Source: Rikenellaceae bacterium (GTDB lineage Bacteria; Bacteroidota; Bacteroidia; Bacteroidales; UBA932). From it: DNA of 7,716 nt. The notes below the pieces were generated by a model. The model did not search any database, was not told the DNA's origin, and saw only the letters and a list, made by a program, of their open reading frames with translations. This document shows, piece by piece, positions 1 to 6,008 of the stretch. The translations under genes were made by a program, and so were the position numbers. Numbering within the stretch: the stretch's first letter is position 1; the number at the start of each line of letters is the position of its first letter. The stretch lies in contig JAAZIW010000261.1 in the NCBI GenBank assembly GCA_012800665.1, forward strand, positions 1-7,716. The letters are read 5' to 3'.

Positions 1-571
1 AGTGCCAAGCAAAAAAGACTATCGCAAATTCAAGGTTAAGACTGTTGTGGGAGCCAACGACTACGCCACCATAAAGGAAGTTGTAAACCGCCGCTATTCC
101 CGCGTGCTTGCCGAAAATCCTGACGACTTGCCGCAATTGGCGGTGATAGATGGCGGCAAAGGGCAGCTTGAGTTCGCATGGCAGGCGCTGTGCGAATTAG
201 GCATACAAGATAGAATTTTTTTGGTGGGATTGGCCGAAAAAATGGAAGAAATATACAGGGTGGGCGATCCCTATCCGCTTTTTCTCGACCGTAATTCTCA
301 ATCCCTCAAATTATTGCAACAAATACGCAACGAAGCTCACCGCTTCGGCATAACTTATCATAGAAAACTGCGTCGCAAAAGCGAGCTGCATTCCGCCTTG
401 GACGACATTAAGGGCGTAGGCCCCAAGACCAGCGAGCGCCTGCTGCTCCACTACGGCTCTGTTGCCCGGATAGCATCGGCAGGCATTGATGACCTCACGG
501 CTTTTGTTGGTCCAAAGCTTGCAAATCGTATTATGAAAGCCTTAAATCCATCTTTATTTGACAATGATTAA
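1..571 (+). CDS. uvrC: UvrABC excinuclease subunit C, C-terminal part (5' end outside window)
   Basis: This is the C-terminal third of UvrC, the nuclease subunit that cuts the damaged strand during nucleotide excision repair in the cytoplasm. The frame is open from the first complete codon (base 2) to TAA at 569-571, leaving 189 residues of a protein usually near 600. Numbered from that codon, residues 1-125 are the RNase H-like endonuclease domain: the KKDYRKF segment (4-10), the DGGKGQL motif with acidic Asp50, and EAHRF with His113, both expected in the active site. Residues 130-189 are the tandem helix-hairpin-helix DNA-binding end (IKGVGPKTSERLL, then VGPKLANRI). The GTG at base 2 is not a start: it lies inside the conserved domain, where full-length relatives continue upstream. 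The 3' end overlaps the next gene by 8 bases. The N-terminal GIY-YIG nuclease and UVR domain are not in view. Confidence 0.97.
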   Translation, partial: VPSKKDYRKFKVKTVVGANDYATIKEVVNRRYSRVLAENPDDLPQLAVIDGGKGQLEFAWQALCELGIQDRIFLVGLAEKMEEIYRVGDPYPLFLDRNSQSLKLLQQIRNEAHRFGITYHRKLRRKSELHSALDDIKGVGPKTSERLLLHYGSVARIASAGIDDLTAFVGPKLANRIMKALNPSLFDND

Positions 572-1379
572 CGAAAAAACCTTCAACAAATGGTTCAATG
601 TCTTCCTTGTTGCGGGAATGACAATCTGCCTTATTATCGCCTGCATTTATAATCTTCAGCAAACAGCCGGCAGCGATAGCCTTACCGCCCAGCCATGGTT
701 CATTATACTCACCTCCGTGGGTGCTCTGATGGGGGTTATAAGTACGATACTGGCGGCAAACGCCAATATATTGACCTTCTTTTTCGGCCTTATAGACGTA
801 ATAATCTTTTCTTTTACGCTCTTTGACCAAAGAATATACATGCTTTTTGCCCTCCACGTCGGCTATTTCGTTCCGATGCAATTCATCGGCTTCTCCCAAT
901 GGCGCAAGCGCGGAGCCTCCACTACCAACGCTACACTTAAGGCGCGCCGTCTCAAAGGCATTCAGTGGCTATGGACAATATTAGGCTTTATAGGAGTGTT
1001 CGGCTTAGTGATGCTTGTCCGCTGGTCGCTCGATTCCGGTGCTCTTGCAAATCTTATGGGCTGGGATTGGCTGTTAGGGGCTGTTCAGGAGATTTCCATA
1101 AAGGATATGGCTTTGGACAGCACTATGACTACCGCAAACATCGTGGCACTTGTGCTGATGGCCTTGGCTTTCACCGACCAATGGTATTTGTGGGTATTAG
1201 TGAATATAAGTTCTATAATCGCCTTCTCGCTTAAGATATCGGATGGTGGTCCGGATGCAAGCTATACTGTGGCCCAATTGCTCAAATACATTTTCTATCT
1301 TCTCAACAGCCTTAATGCAATACGCATTTGGCTCAAGCTGAGCCGCAATGAAAGCACACCGGATACGCTTATTTCATAG
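564..1379 (+). CDS. pnuC: PnuC-family vitamin-precursor transporter (nicotinamide riboside-type)
   Basis: This is an inner-membrane facilitator of the PnuC family. Members carry nicotinamide riboside or related vitamin precursors, which are trapped in the cell by phosphorylation. The 271-residue protein is strongly hydrophobic, with several membrane segments (for example about 11-29, 46-66, 70-88, 92-110, 134-153, 190-203 and 206-222). It carries the family segment MQFIGFSQWRKRG (105-117) and a WxxW motif, WYLW (207-210), typical of the substrate pocket. I chose ATG 564; an in-frame TTG at 558 would add only two residues. The start lies inside the end of uvrC, so expression is probably coupled to it. 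The substrate is uncertain: some Bacteroidota relatives (PnuT) carry thiamine, usually with a TPP riboswitch or a thiamine kinase gene nearby. Neither is visible here, which mildly favours nicotinamide riboside but does not settle it. No terminator is evident after the stop codon. Confidence 0.85.
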   Translation: MINEKTFNKWFNVFLVAGMTICLIIACIYNLQQTAGSDSLTAQPWFIILTSVGALMGVISTILAANANILTFFFGLIDVIIFSFTLFDQRIYMLFALHVGYFVPMQFIGFSQWRKRGASTTNATLKARRLKGIQWLWTILGFIGVFGLVMLVRWSLDSGALANLMGWDWLLGAVQEISIKDMALDSTMTTANIVALVLMALAFTDQWYLWVLVNISSIIAFSLKISDGGPDASYTVAQLLKYIFYLLNSLNAIRIWLKLSRNESTPDTLIS

Positions 1380-1381
1380 GG

Positions 1382-1413
1382 TTTGGATAAGTGAAAAAAA
1401 ATTTGTTTCTTTG
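1382..1413 (+). promoter_or_regulatory. Bacteroidota-type promoter of acpP
   Basis: A TTTG -33 element at 1382-1385 is followed after 20 bp by TTTCTTTG at 1406-1413. The second element matches the TAnnTTTG -7 consensus at all fixed positions except the A. Transcription would start near 1418-1420, giving a leader of about 33-35 nt. The leader is A/T-rich with no Shine-Dalgarno sequence before ATG 1453, as is common for well-expressed genes in this phylum. Position and spacing fit; there is no experimental support. Confidence 0.6.
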
Positions 1414-1452
1414 CATAACGTTTTTAGAAAGTACTAATAAATCTAAATTATT

Positions 1453-1701
1453 ATGAAATACGAAGAAATTGTAAGTAAGGTGAAGGCCATTATCGTCGAC
1501 AAGCTCGGCGTCGAGCCCTCCGAAGTAACTGAAGCTGCTAATTTCACCAATGACATTGGCGCAGATTCCCTGGACACAGTAGAACTTCTTATGGAGTTTG
1601 AAAAAGTATTTGGAGTTAAAATTCCCGATGAGGAAACAAGTGGAATTTCAACAGTAAAGGATGCTATCGACAAGGTGGCCGAAAAACTTGCAGACAAGTA
1701 A
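1453..1701 (+). CDS. acpP: Acyl carrier protein
   Basis: This small acidic cytoplasmic protein carries the growing acyl chain on a 4'-phosphopantetheine arm during type II fatty acid synthesis and donates acyl groups to lipid acyltransferases. At 82 residues it has the usual length. The motif GADSLDTVEL (36-45) places the phosphopantetheine on Ser39. The four-helix pattern and acidic helix II (ELLMEFEKVFGVKIPDEE) are intact. The gene has its own promoter upstream and an intrinsic terminator 18 bp after its stop, so it is probably monocistronic. In many Bacteroidota acpP is followed by fabF and often rnc; here the next gene instead converges from the other strand. It could be the main ACP in an unusual place or a second copy, but nothing in its sequence suggests specialisation. 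Confidence 0.97.
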   Translation: MKYEEIVSKVKAIIVDKLGVEPSEVTEAANFTNDIGADSLDTVELLMEFEKVFGVKIPDEETSGISTVKDAIDKVAEKLADK

Positions 1702-1719
1702 ATAATTCGTTTATTAAAG

Positions 1720-1752
1720 AAGCCGACTAGAAAAAATCTGGTCGGCTTTTTT
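1720..1752 (+). terminator. Rho-independent terminator of acpP, possibly shared with the convergent lipid operon
   Basis: An 11-bp stem pairs 1720-1730 (AAGCCGACTAG) with 1738-1748 (CTGGTCGGCTT), containing one G-T wobble, around an A-rich 7-nt loop. A run of six T (1747-1752) ends the plus-strand signal. On the minus strand the same hairpin is followed only by CTTTAATAA, a weaker U-tract, so it may stop the opposing transcript less efficiently. It lies 1 bp from the stop codon of the convergent gene. Confidence 0.93.
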
Positions 1753-1753
1753 G

Positions 1754-2614
1754 TTACCACTTTTGCGAATACACTGCACCGCGCAGCAGGGTGCGGAGTT
1801 CTTTCAAATCTTTGCAGGCGGCCTGCTGTTCGGGGGTGATTATATCACCGATTCCGAGTCGCAGGGTTTTACCTCCTTTGTTCACCGCTTCGGCGGGCTG
1901 ACGAAGCAGCCTCACACGCCAGTCTATTAGTCCGAGCGAATAAAAAAACAGCGAATTTCCATCAAAAATGCGTATGGGTACTACCGGAACACGGGCTTTC
2001 TTAATGAACTTAATCATAGGCATCTGCCATTCCCTATCGCGTATGCGAGGTTCTTTATAGCTGGAACCGTCCGGCATTTGCACTATCGGCCTTTTGCCGA
2101 GTTTCAAATCCGACACTGCTCCGGCAGGGAAGAGACCGAGCGGGTGCCCCTCTTTAATATGAATCATGGCTTCGCGTATGCCGCTTATGCTCTTTGGGGT
2201 GGGAGAGGTGCGTTTTTCGCCGGTGGGGGTAACTTTTATAAAATTGCCTTCAAGCACTTTAAGCCGTGAGAGAAAATCATTCACCAGCATTTTGTAGTCA
2301 GGCCTCAGATGACCCATCAGGGCGATGAGTATAATGCCGTCCACGGTGCCTATTGTATGGTTGCTGATTGTGATGAAAGGACCTTCGGAAAGTTTTAGGA
2401 GTTTTTCAAATCCTTTAACGCTATAATGCACATTTTGTTTTTCAAGCCAGCCTGAGGCGGCATCCGGGCCGCGAAGATCTTCTATCAGGGCATAACTTTC
2501 CTCTACCTTATCCACCTTAAGCCGGCGAATCAGCCATTCTGCGCGGGCATTACCCTTTTTGCCTCTGAAAAAGGGACTGAAAGCTTCGAGTTCCGATATT
2601 TCCAGCAGTGCCAT
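1754..2614 (-). CDS. Lysophospholipid / 1-acylglycerol-3-phosphate-type acyltransferase (LPLAT, PlsC superfamily)
   Basis: This is a predicted membrane-associated acyltransferase that transfers a fatty acyl group to a lysolipid or another hydroxyl acceptor in polar-lipid synthesis. Of its 286 residues, motif I is NHTIGTVDG (85-93): catalytic His86 and Asp92 are separated by five residues, where classical PlsC has four. A motif III equivalent is FPAGAVS (162-168), in place of FPEGTR, so the usual Glu is absent. The downstream IRDREWQ block and the VPVVPIRIFDGNSLFFY block resemble a Bacteroidota acyltransferase group I recognise. No strong transmembrane helix is apparent, so membrane contact is probably peripheral. 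The start codon overlaps the stop of the phosphatidyltransferase gene (TAATG), implying translational coupling. The acyl acceptor is unknown; glycerophospholipid, ornithine- or glycine-lipid acylation are all conceivable. The sequence has no sign of damage. Confidence 0.88.
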   Translation of the reverse strand: MALLEISELEAFSPFFRGKKGNARAEWLIRRLKVDKVEESYALIEDLRGPDAASGWLEKQNVHYSVKGFEKLLKLSEGPFITISNHTIGTVDGIILIALMGHLRPDYKMLVNDFLSRLKVLEGNFIKVTPTGEKRTSPTPKSISGIREAMIHIKEGHPLGLFPAGAVSDLKLGKRPIVQMPDGSSYKEPRIRDREWQMPMIKFIKKARVPVVPIRIFDGNSLFFYSLGLIDWRVRLLRQPAEAVNKGGKTLRLGIGDIITPEQQAACKDLKELRTLLRGAVYSQKW

Positions 2615-3324
2615 TACTTTTTAAGGCCTTGTTTTGGAGGATCTATTTTGGCGTAGTAGCGCAGATCTTTAATGAAATAGGAGAAGCTGATGATGGCAAG
2701 AGCAGCCACAATCACCATTGCTATATAATCGAAGATGGTGAAGGTATAAACTCTTCCAAAGAAATTAACGAGATGGGTGTATTCCCTTACCGGCCTTATA
2801 AAAAGAAACATAAGGCAAATGAGTATAACAAAAATTCTGAATTCGGTGGGGCCGAGCTTTGCGTAGGTTAGATTGAATTCCTGCCTCAAATGGACGTTGA
2901 TGTTTTGAACCGCAGTAAGCACTAAATAGAACGTGAGGGCCAAGAGGGCCACATTAAGATGAACCCAAGGGGAGAGGCCTACACCTATAAACATCACTAT
3001 TTCGTTGAGAATGTCCATGGTATGGTCTAAATAATAGCCGTAAATCGGCCTTTGAGCACCGCGGACACGGGCAAGGGTGCCATCCAAAGAGTCTCCGTAC
3101 CAATTGACAATAAGGCCGAAGATGGTGAGCCATAGCCAATTTACCCCTAAGTTGCTGAGCATGAAGCCGGCAGCACTGAGTACAGACCCGATGAAGCCGA
3201 TGAATGTCATGGTATCAGAAGTGATCCATTGAGGTTGCTTGGATGCGAGCCAAACGAGCGCTTTTTTCTCAAGAGCGCTTATAAAAGATGTTTGTATGCG
3301 TTTGGCTTGTTTTATTTCTGTCAT
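2614..3324 (-). CDS. CDP-alcohol phosphatidyltransferase family membrane enzyme
   Basis: This integral membrane enzyme of 236 residues is predicted to join a CDP-activated alcohol or lipid to a second alcohol with release of CMP, forming a phospholipid head-group linkage. The family signature is clear: Asp78, Asp81-Gly82, Ala85-Arg86, Gly96, Asp100 and Asp104, the aspartates that hold the divalent metals. The spacing between the Ala-Arg pair and the Gly is nine residues, against eight in the textbook form. About six hydrophobic segments (about 39-57, 61-75, 105-119, 123-139, 163-177 and 198-215) fit the fold. ATG 3324 is supported by a perfect promoter just upstream, with a leader of about 18 nt. 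It is the first gene of a two-gene operon with the acyltransferase. The head-group alcohol cannot be read from sequence; phosphatidylglycerophosphate, inositol-type or aminoalcohol lipids are possible. It is not obviously PgsA or PssA. Confidence 0.92.
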   Translation of the reverse strand: MTEIKQAKRIQTSFISALEKKALVWLASKQPQWITSDTMTFIGFIGSVLSAAGFMLSNLGVNWLWLTIFGLIVNWYGDSLDGTLARVRGAQRPIYGYYLDHTMDILNEIVMFIGVGLSPWVHLNVALLALTFYLVLTAVQNINVHLRQEFNLTYAKLGPTEFRIFVILICLMFLFIRPVREYTHLVNFFGRVYTFTIFDYIAMVIVAALAIISFSYFIKDLRYYAKIDPPKQGLKK

Positions 3325-3347
3325 TTTTTAGTTCAATTATAGGACCA

Positions 3348-3378
3348 CAAATGTAATGCAAATTTTCGACCTCTCAAA
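3348..3378 (-). promoter_or_regulatory. Bacteroidota-type promoter of the lipid operon
   Basis: Read on the minus strand, TTTG (3378-3375) is followed after 19 bp by TACATTTG (3355-3348), a perfect match to the TTTG / TAnnTTTG consensus with standard spacing. Transcription would start near 3342, about 18 nt before ATG 3324. The leader has no Shine-Dalgarno sequence. Confidence 0.75.
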
Positions 3379-3381
3379 ATT

Positions 3382-3418
3382 AGAGGCTTCCTCTCATCTG
3401 AATCAGTGGGTCACTCAG
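3382..3418. repeat. Two small inverted repeats between divergent promoters (candidate operator sites)
   Basis: AGAGG (3382-3386) and CCTCT (3390-3394) form a perfect 5-bp inverted repeat around CTT. Next to it, CTGA (3398-3401) and GTG (3406-3408) pair with CAC (3412-3414) and TCAG (3415-3418), with a 4-nt bulge on the left arm. Both lie just outside the -33 element of the lipid operon and 56-92 bp upstream of the feoAB -33 element. They do not match the classical Fur box. Repeats this short can occur by chance. The rest of the 202-bp gap (3325-3526) holds only the two promoters and no gene. Confidence 0.25.
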
Positions 3419-3473
3419 CAAACCATCAGCTTTTCAAAAATGGTCGTCATCTTTAAAATACCAACAACTTGCG

Positions 3474-3505
3474 ATTGACAAAAAGTGTCTTTTGATGTAT
3501 TTTTG
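3474..3505 (+). promoter_or_regulatory. Bacteroidota-type promoter of feoAB
   Basis: TATTTTTG (3498-3505) is a perfect TAnnTTTG -7 element. Twenty bp upstream, ATTG (3474-3477) matches the TTTG -33 element in three of four bases. The predicted transcription start, near 3510, lies downstream of the in-frame GTG at 3485 and about 17 nt upstream of ATG 3527. This fixes ATG 3527 as the translation start. I see no Fur-box palindrome overlapping the promoter. Confidence 0.65.
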
Positions 3506-3526
3506 CCACTTCATAGATTAAAACGC

Positions 3527-5932
3527 ATGAATCTTTCGGAGATAGGCACAGGAAAAAGCGCCGTAATAGTTAAGGTTAATGGACACGGCGGCTTCCGCAA
3601 GCGGCTCATAGAGATGGGTTTCATAAAGGGTAAGAAGGTGAAGGTTATCCTCAATGCCCCCCTTAAAGACCCCATTGAATATGAGATTCTTGGCTATAAA
3701 CTATCCCTTCGTAGAGAAGAAGCCGAAAAGATTGAGGTGATATCCGAGACGGAGGCCCTTCAAGTCCTCGAAAGTCAGCCTGATTTGAGCGCCATTGTAC
3801 CAGGGAAAGAAGAAAATGCAAAGCTTGATGCCATTATGAGGCGTCTGGCTAGGCAGCGCCGGAAAGTGATTAGAGTTGCTTTGGTGGGCAATCCCAACAG
3901 CGGCAAAACGACTTTGTTCAACATTGCATCAGGCGCCCACGAACATGTAGGCAATTACGGCGGCGTTACGGTCGATGCCAAAGAAGGCTGTTTCAAGCAT
4001 AAGGGATACAATTTCGTATTGGTTGACCTTCCCGGTACATATTCCCTAAGCGCCTATAGCCCCGAAGAACTTTATGTGCGTAAAAATCTCTTGGAGACTC
4101 TTCCGGATGTTGTAATAAATGTGGTGGATGCATCCAATTTAGAGCGCAATCTATACCTTACCACCCAACTTATAGATATGGATCTCAGGGTGGTGATGGC
4201 CTTGAATATGTATGATGAGCTTCGCGCCAAGGGTGACAAATTGGATGTAAAGCAGCTTGGCTATCTGTTAGGGATGCCCTGCATACCGACCGTAGGCAGA
4301 ACCGGCGAAGGCGTTCCGAAACTCTTGGACACCGTGATAGCCTTGTACGAAAACAATCATACCGAGGAGCTCGCCCGCCACATCCATATCAACCATGGAG
4401 TAGAGTTGGAAAAGAGCATCAAGCATCTTCAGCAGCACATGCAGGAGAATATTACGCTCGGCGCCCACTATTCCACCCGCTACCTTGCCATAAAATTTTT
4501 AGAGTATGATAAGGATGTAGAGCGCATAATAGACGGCTATCCCAATGCCGATGAGGTAAGAGAGGCGCGGATGGAAGAAGAAAAAAGGATTGACGGCCTG
4601 CTGAATTCCAATTTGGAATCCGCCATAGTTGATGCCAAATACGCATTTATACAGGGTGCATTAAAGGAAACCTATCAGCCATATTCGGGGAAAAAACCGA
4701 AATCCACCATAACAGATAAGATAGATGCTGTTGTTACCAATAAATGGCTGGCTTTCCCCATCTTTCTGCTGATTCTATATTTCATCTTTTGGTGCACCTT
4801 CACCATAGGGCAATATCCTATGGATTGGATAGATTGGTTGGTGGCGCAGTTGTCTTCGGGGGTTGGTTCCATTATGAAAGACGGATGGGTGAAAGACCTT
4901 GTATTAGACGGCGTTATCGCCGGAGTCGGCAGCGTATTGGTGTTCCTGCCCAACATCCTCATCTTATATTTTTTTATAAGCATACTCGAAGATACCGGCT
5001 ATATGGCACGCACTGCCTTTATATTGGACAAACTCATGCACCATATAGGCTTGCATGGCAAAAGCTTCATTCCAATGATTATGGGCTTTGGTTGCAATGT
5101 GCCGGCCATTATGGCCACTCGCACCATCGAGAGCCGCAAAAGCCGTCTTATTACAATAGCTCTCATCCCATTCATGGCCTGCGCCGGACGCTTGCCCATT
5201 TTTGTCTTGCTTGCAGGGGCATTCTTCCCGCAACATTCCGCACTTGCGCTTTTCTGCATCTATATGCTTGGGATATTGATTGCCATACTTACTGCGCTGG
5301 CGCTTAAGAAGATAATAAAAGAAGATGACCTTCCTTTTGTGATGGAATTGCCCCCTTACCGCATACCCACCGCCAAAGCGATAGGCCGCCACACTTGGGA
5401 AAAGGGCCGTCAATATTTACAAAAGATGGCAAGCACCATTTTAATAGGTTCGTTGGTGATTTGGTTTTTGGGGTATTTTCCGAATGATATGTCCAAAGGG
5501 CCGCAGCATCAGCAGGAGAATTCTATATTGGGCCATATCGGGAAGACGATTTCCCCAGCACTTGACCCCCTTGGTTTCAGTTGGAAGATGGATATTGGTC
5601 TTATCACCGGCGTAGTTGCCAAAGAACTTGTGGTTAGCTCATTGGGTGTAATGTATGCGAATGATGAGGCAACGCTGGAGGCTGCCGCTGCAGGAGAAGA
5701 CCTTTCGGAAGACACCGCCCTTCAAGCCGCTCTTGTCCGTAATGTGAGCCTGCCCGCCGCCGTGGCGTATATGATATTCATCCTGCTCTACTTCCCATGT
5801 ATCGCTACTTTTGTGGCGATAAAGAACGAAACAAAGAAATGGAGCTGGGCGATAGGTCTCAGCGTCTACACAATAGCCGTCGCCTGGATAGTAGCCTTCA
5901 TCGGCTTTCGTATTGCGACGTTGTTGATATAG
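3527..5932 (+). CDS. feoB: Ferrous iron transporter, FeoA-FeoB fusion
   Basis: This inner-membrane Fe(II) uptake protein has 801 residues from ATG 3527. Residues 1-73 are a FeoA (SH3-like) domain, with GGFRKRLIEMGFIKGKKV at 21-38 and the GYKLSLRREEAEKIEV end at 56-71. A linker leads to a GTPase domain: G1 GNPNSGKT (121-128), G2 Thr148 in YGGVTVD, G3 DLPG (167-170), G4 NMYD (227-230), then a GRTGEG segment as probable G5. From about residue 405 the polytopic permease begins. It has two Gate regions with conserved cysteines, Cys523 in GFGCNVPA and Cys552 in MACAGRLP, and the KELVVSSLG segment near 699. The FeoA-FeoB fusion is characteristic of many Bacteroidota, and no separate feoC is seen. 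G1 has Ser where E. coli FeoB has Cys. An upstream in-frame GTG (3485) would add 14 residues, but the promoter overlaps it. The protein looks complete and functional. Expression is expected to respond to iron, but no known iron-regulator site is evident. Confidence 0.97.
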   Translation: MNLSEIGTGKSAVIVKVNGHGGFRKRLIEMGFIKGKKVKVILNAPLKDPIEYEILGYKLSLRREEAEKIEVISETEALQVLESQPDLSAIVPGKEENAKLDAIMRRLARQRRKVIRVALVGNPNSGKTTLFNIASGAHEHVGNYGGVTVDAKEGCFKHKGYNFVLVDLPGTYSLSAYSPEELYVRKNLLETLPDVVINVVDASNLERNLYLTTQLIDMDLRVVMALNMYDELRAKGDKLDVKQLGYLLGMPCIPTVGRTGEGVPKLLDTVIALYENNHTEELARHIHINHGVELEKSIKHLQQHMQENITLGAHYSTRYLAIKFLEYDKDVERIIDGYPNADEVREARMEEEKRIDGLLNSNLESAIVDAKYAFIQGALKETYQPYSGKKPKSTITDKIDAVVTNKWLAFPIFLLILYFIFWCTFTIGQYPMDWIDWLVAQLSSGVGSIMKDGWVKDLVLDGVIAGVGSVLVFLPNILILYFFISILEDTGYMARTAFILDKLMHHIGLHGKSFIPMIMGFGCNVPAIMATRTIESRKSRLITIALIPFMACAGRLPIFVLLAGAFFPQHSALALFCIYMLGILIAILTALALKKIIKEDDLPFVMELPPYRIPTAKAIGRHTWEKGRQYLQKMASTILIGSLVIWFLGYFPNDMSKGPQHQQENSILGHIGKTISPALDPLGFSWKMDIGLITGVVAKELVVSSLGVMYANDEATLEAAAAGEDLSEDTALQAALVRNVSLPAAVAYMIFILLYFPCIATFVAIKNETKKWSWAIGLSVYTIAVAWIVAFIGFRIATLLI

Positions 5933-5945
5933 TTCAGTTCACGCT

Positions 5946-5980
5946 TGCTTTTCCTCGCACTTCTTAAGCCAAGGAAAGCA
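5946..5980 (+). terminator. Weak candidate hairpin terminator after feoAB
   Basis: TGCTTTTCCT (5946-5955) pairs with AGGAAAGCA (5972-5980), with one bulged T, around a 16-nt loop. The following sequence is T-rich but interrupted (TTGTCATCTTCTTTCT). It begins 14 bp after the feoAB stop, a suitable place for a terminator. The long loop and poor T-tract keep confidence low. Confidence 0.35.
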
Positions 5981-5991
5981 TTGTCATCTTC

Positions 5992-6008
5992 TTTCTAAGA
6001 GTTAGAAA
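5992..6008. terminator. AT-rich hairpin at the end of the GH31 gene
   Basis: TTTCTAA (5992-5998) and TTAGAAA (6002-6008) form a perfect 7-bp inverted repeat around GAG, overlapping the stop codon of the minus-strand gene. With only one G-C pair and no clear T-tract on either strand it would be a weak terminator. It may instead be a 3'-end stabilising structure, or chance. Confidence 0.25.

Noticed and set aside
2..4. GTG at the left edge as the start of a 189-residue gene
   Set aside because: It lies inside the conserved UvrC endonuclease domain; the gene is cut by the window edge.
531..899. Minus-strand open frame across the uvrC end and pnuC
   Set aside because: It lies antisense to two recognisable genes and has no recognisable domain.
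1380..1452. TPP or other riboswitch near pnuC
   Set aside because: This gap lies after pnuC and holds only the acpP promoter and leader; upstream of pnuC there is no non-coding room.
2608..2871. Plus-strand open frame opposite the CDP-alcohol transferase
   Set aside because: It is antisense to a gene with an intact family signature, and its product resembles nothing.
3325..3526. Fur box or riboswitch in the divergent intergenic region
   Set aside because: No match to the Fur palindrome, and the predicted leaders of about 17-18 nt are too short to hold a riboswitch.
4964..5413. Minus-strand 149-residue open frame inside feoAB
   Set aside because: It is a shadow of the FeoB permease coding frame, with low-complexity, unfamily-like sequence.
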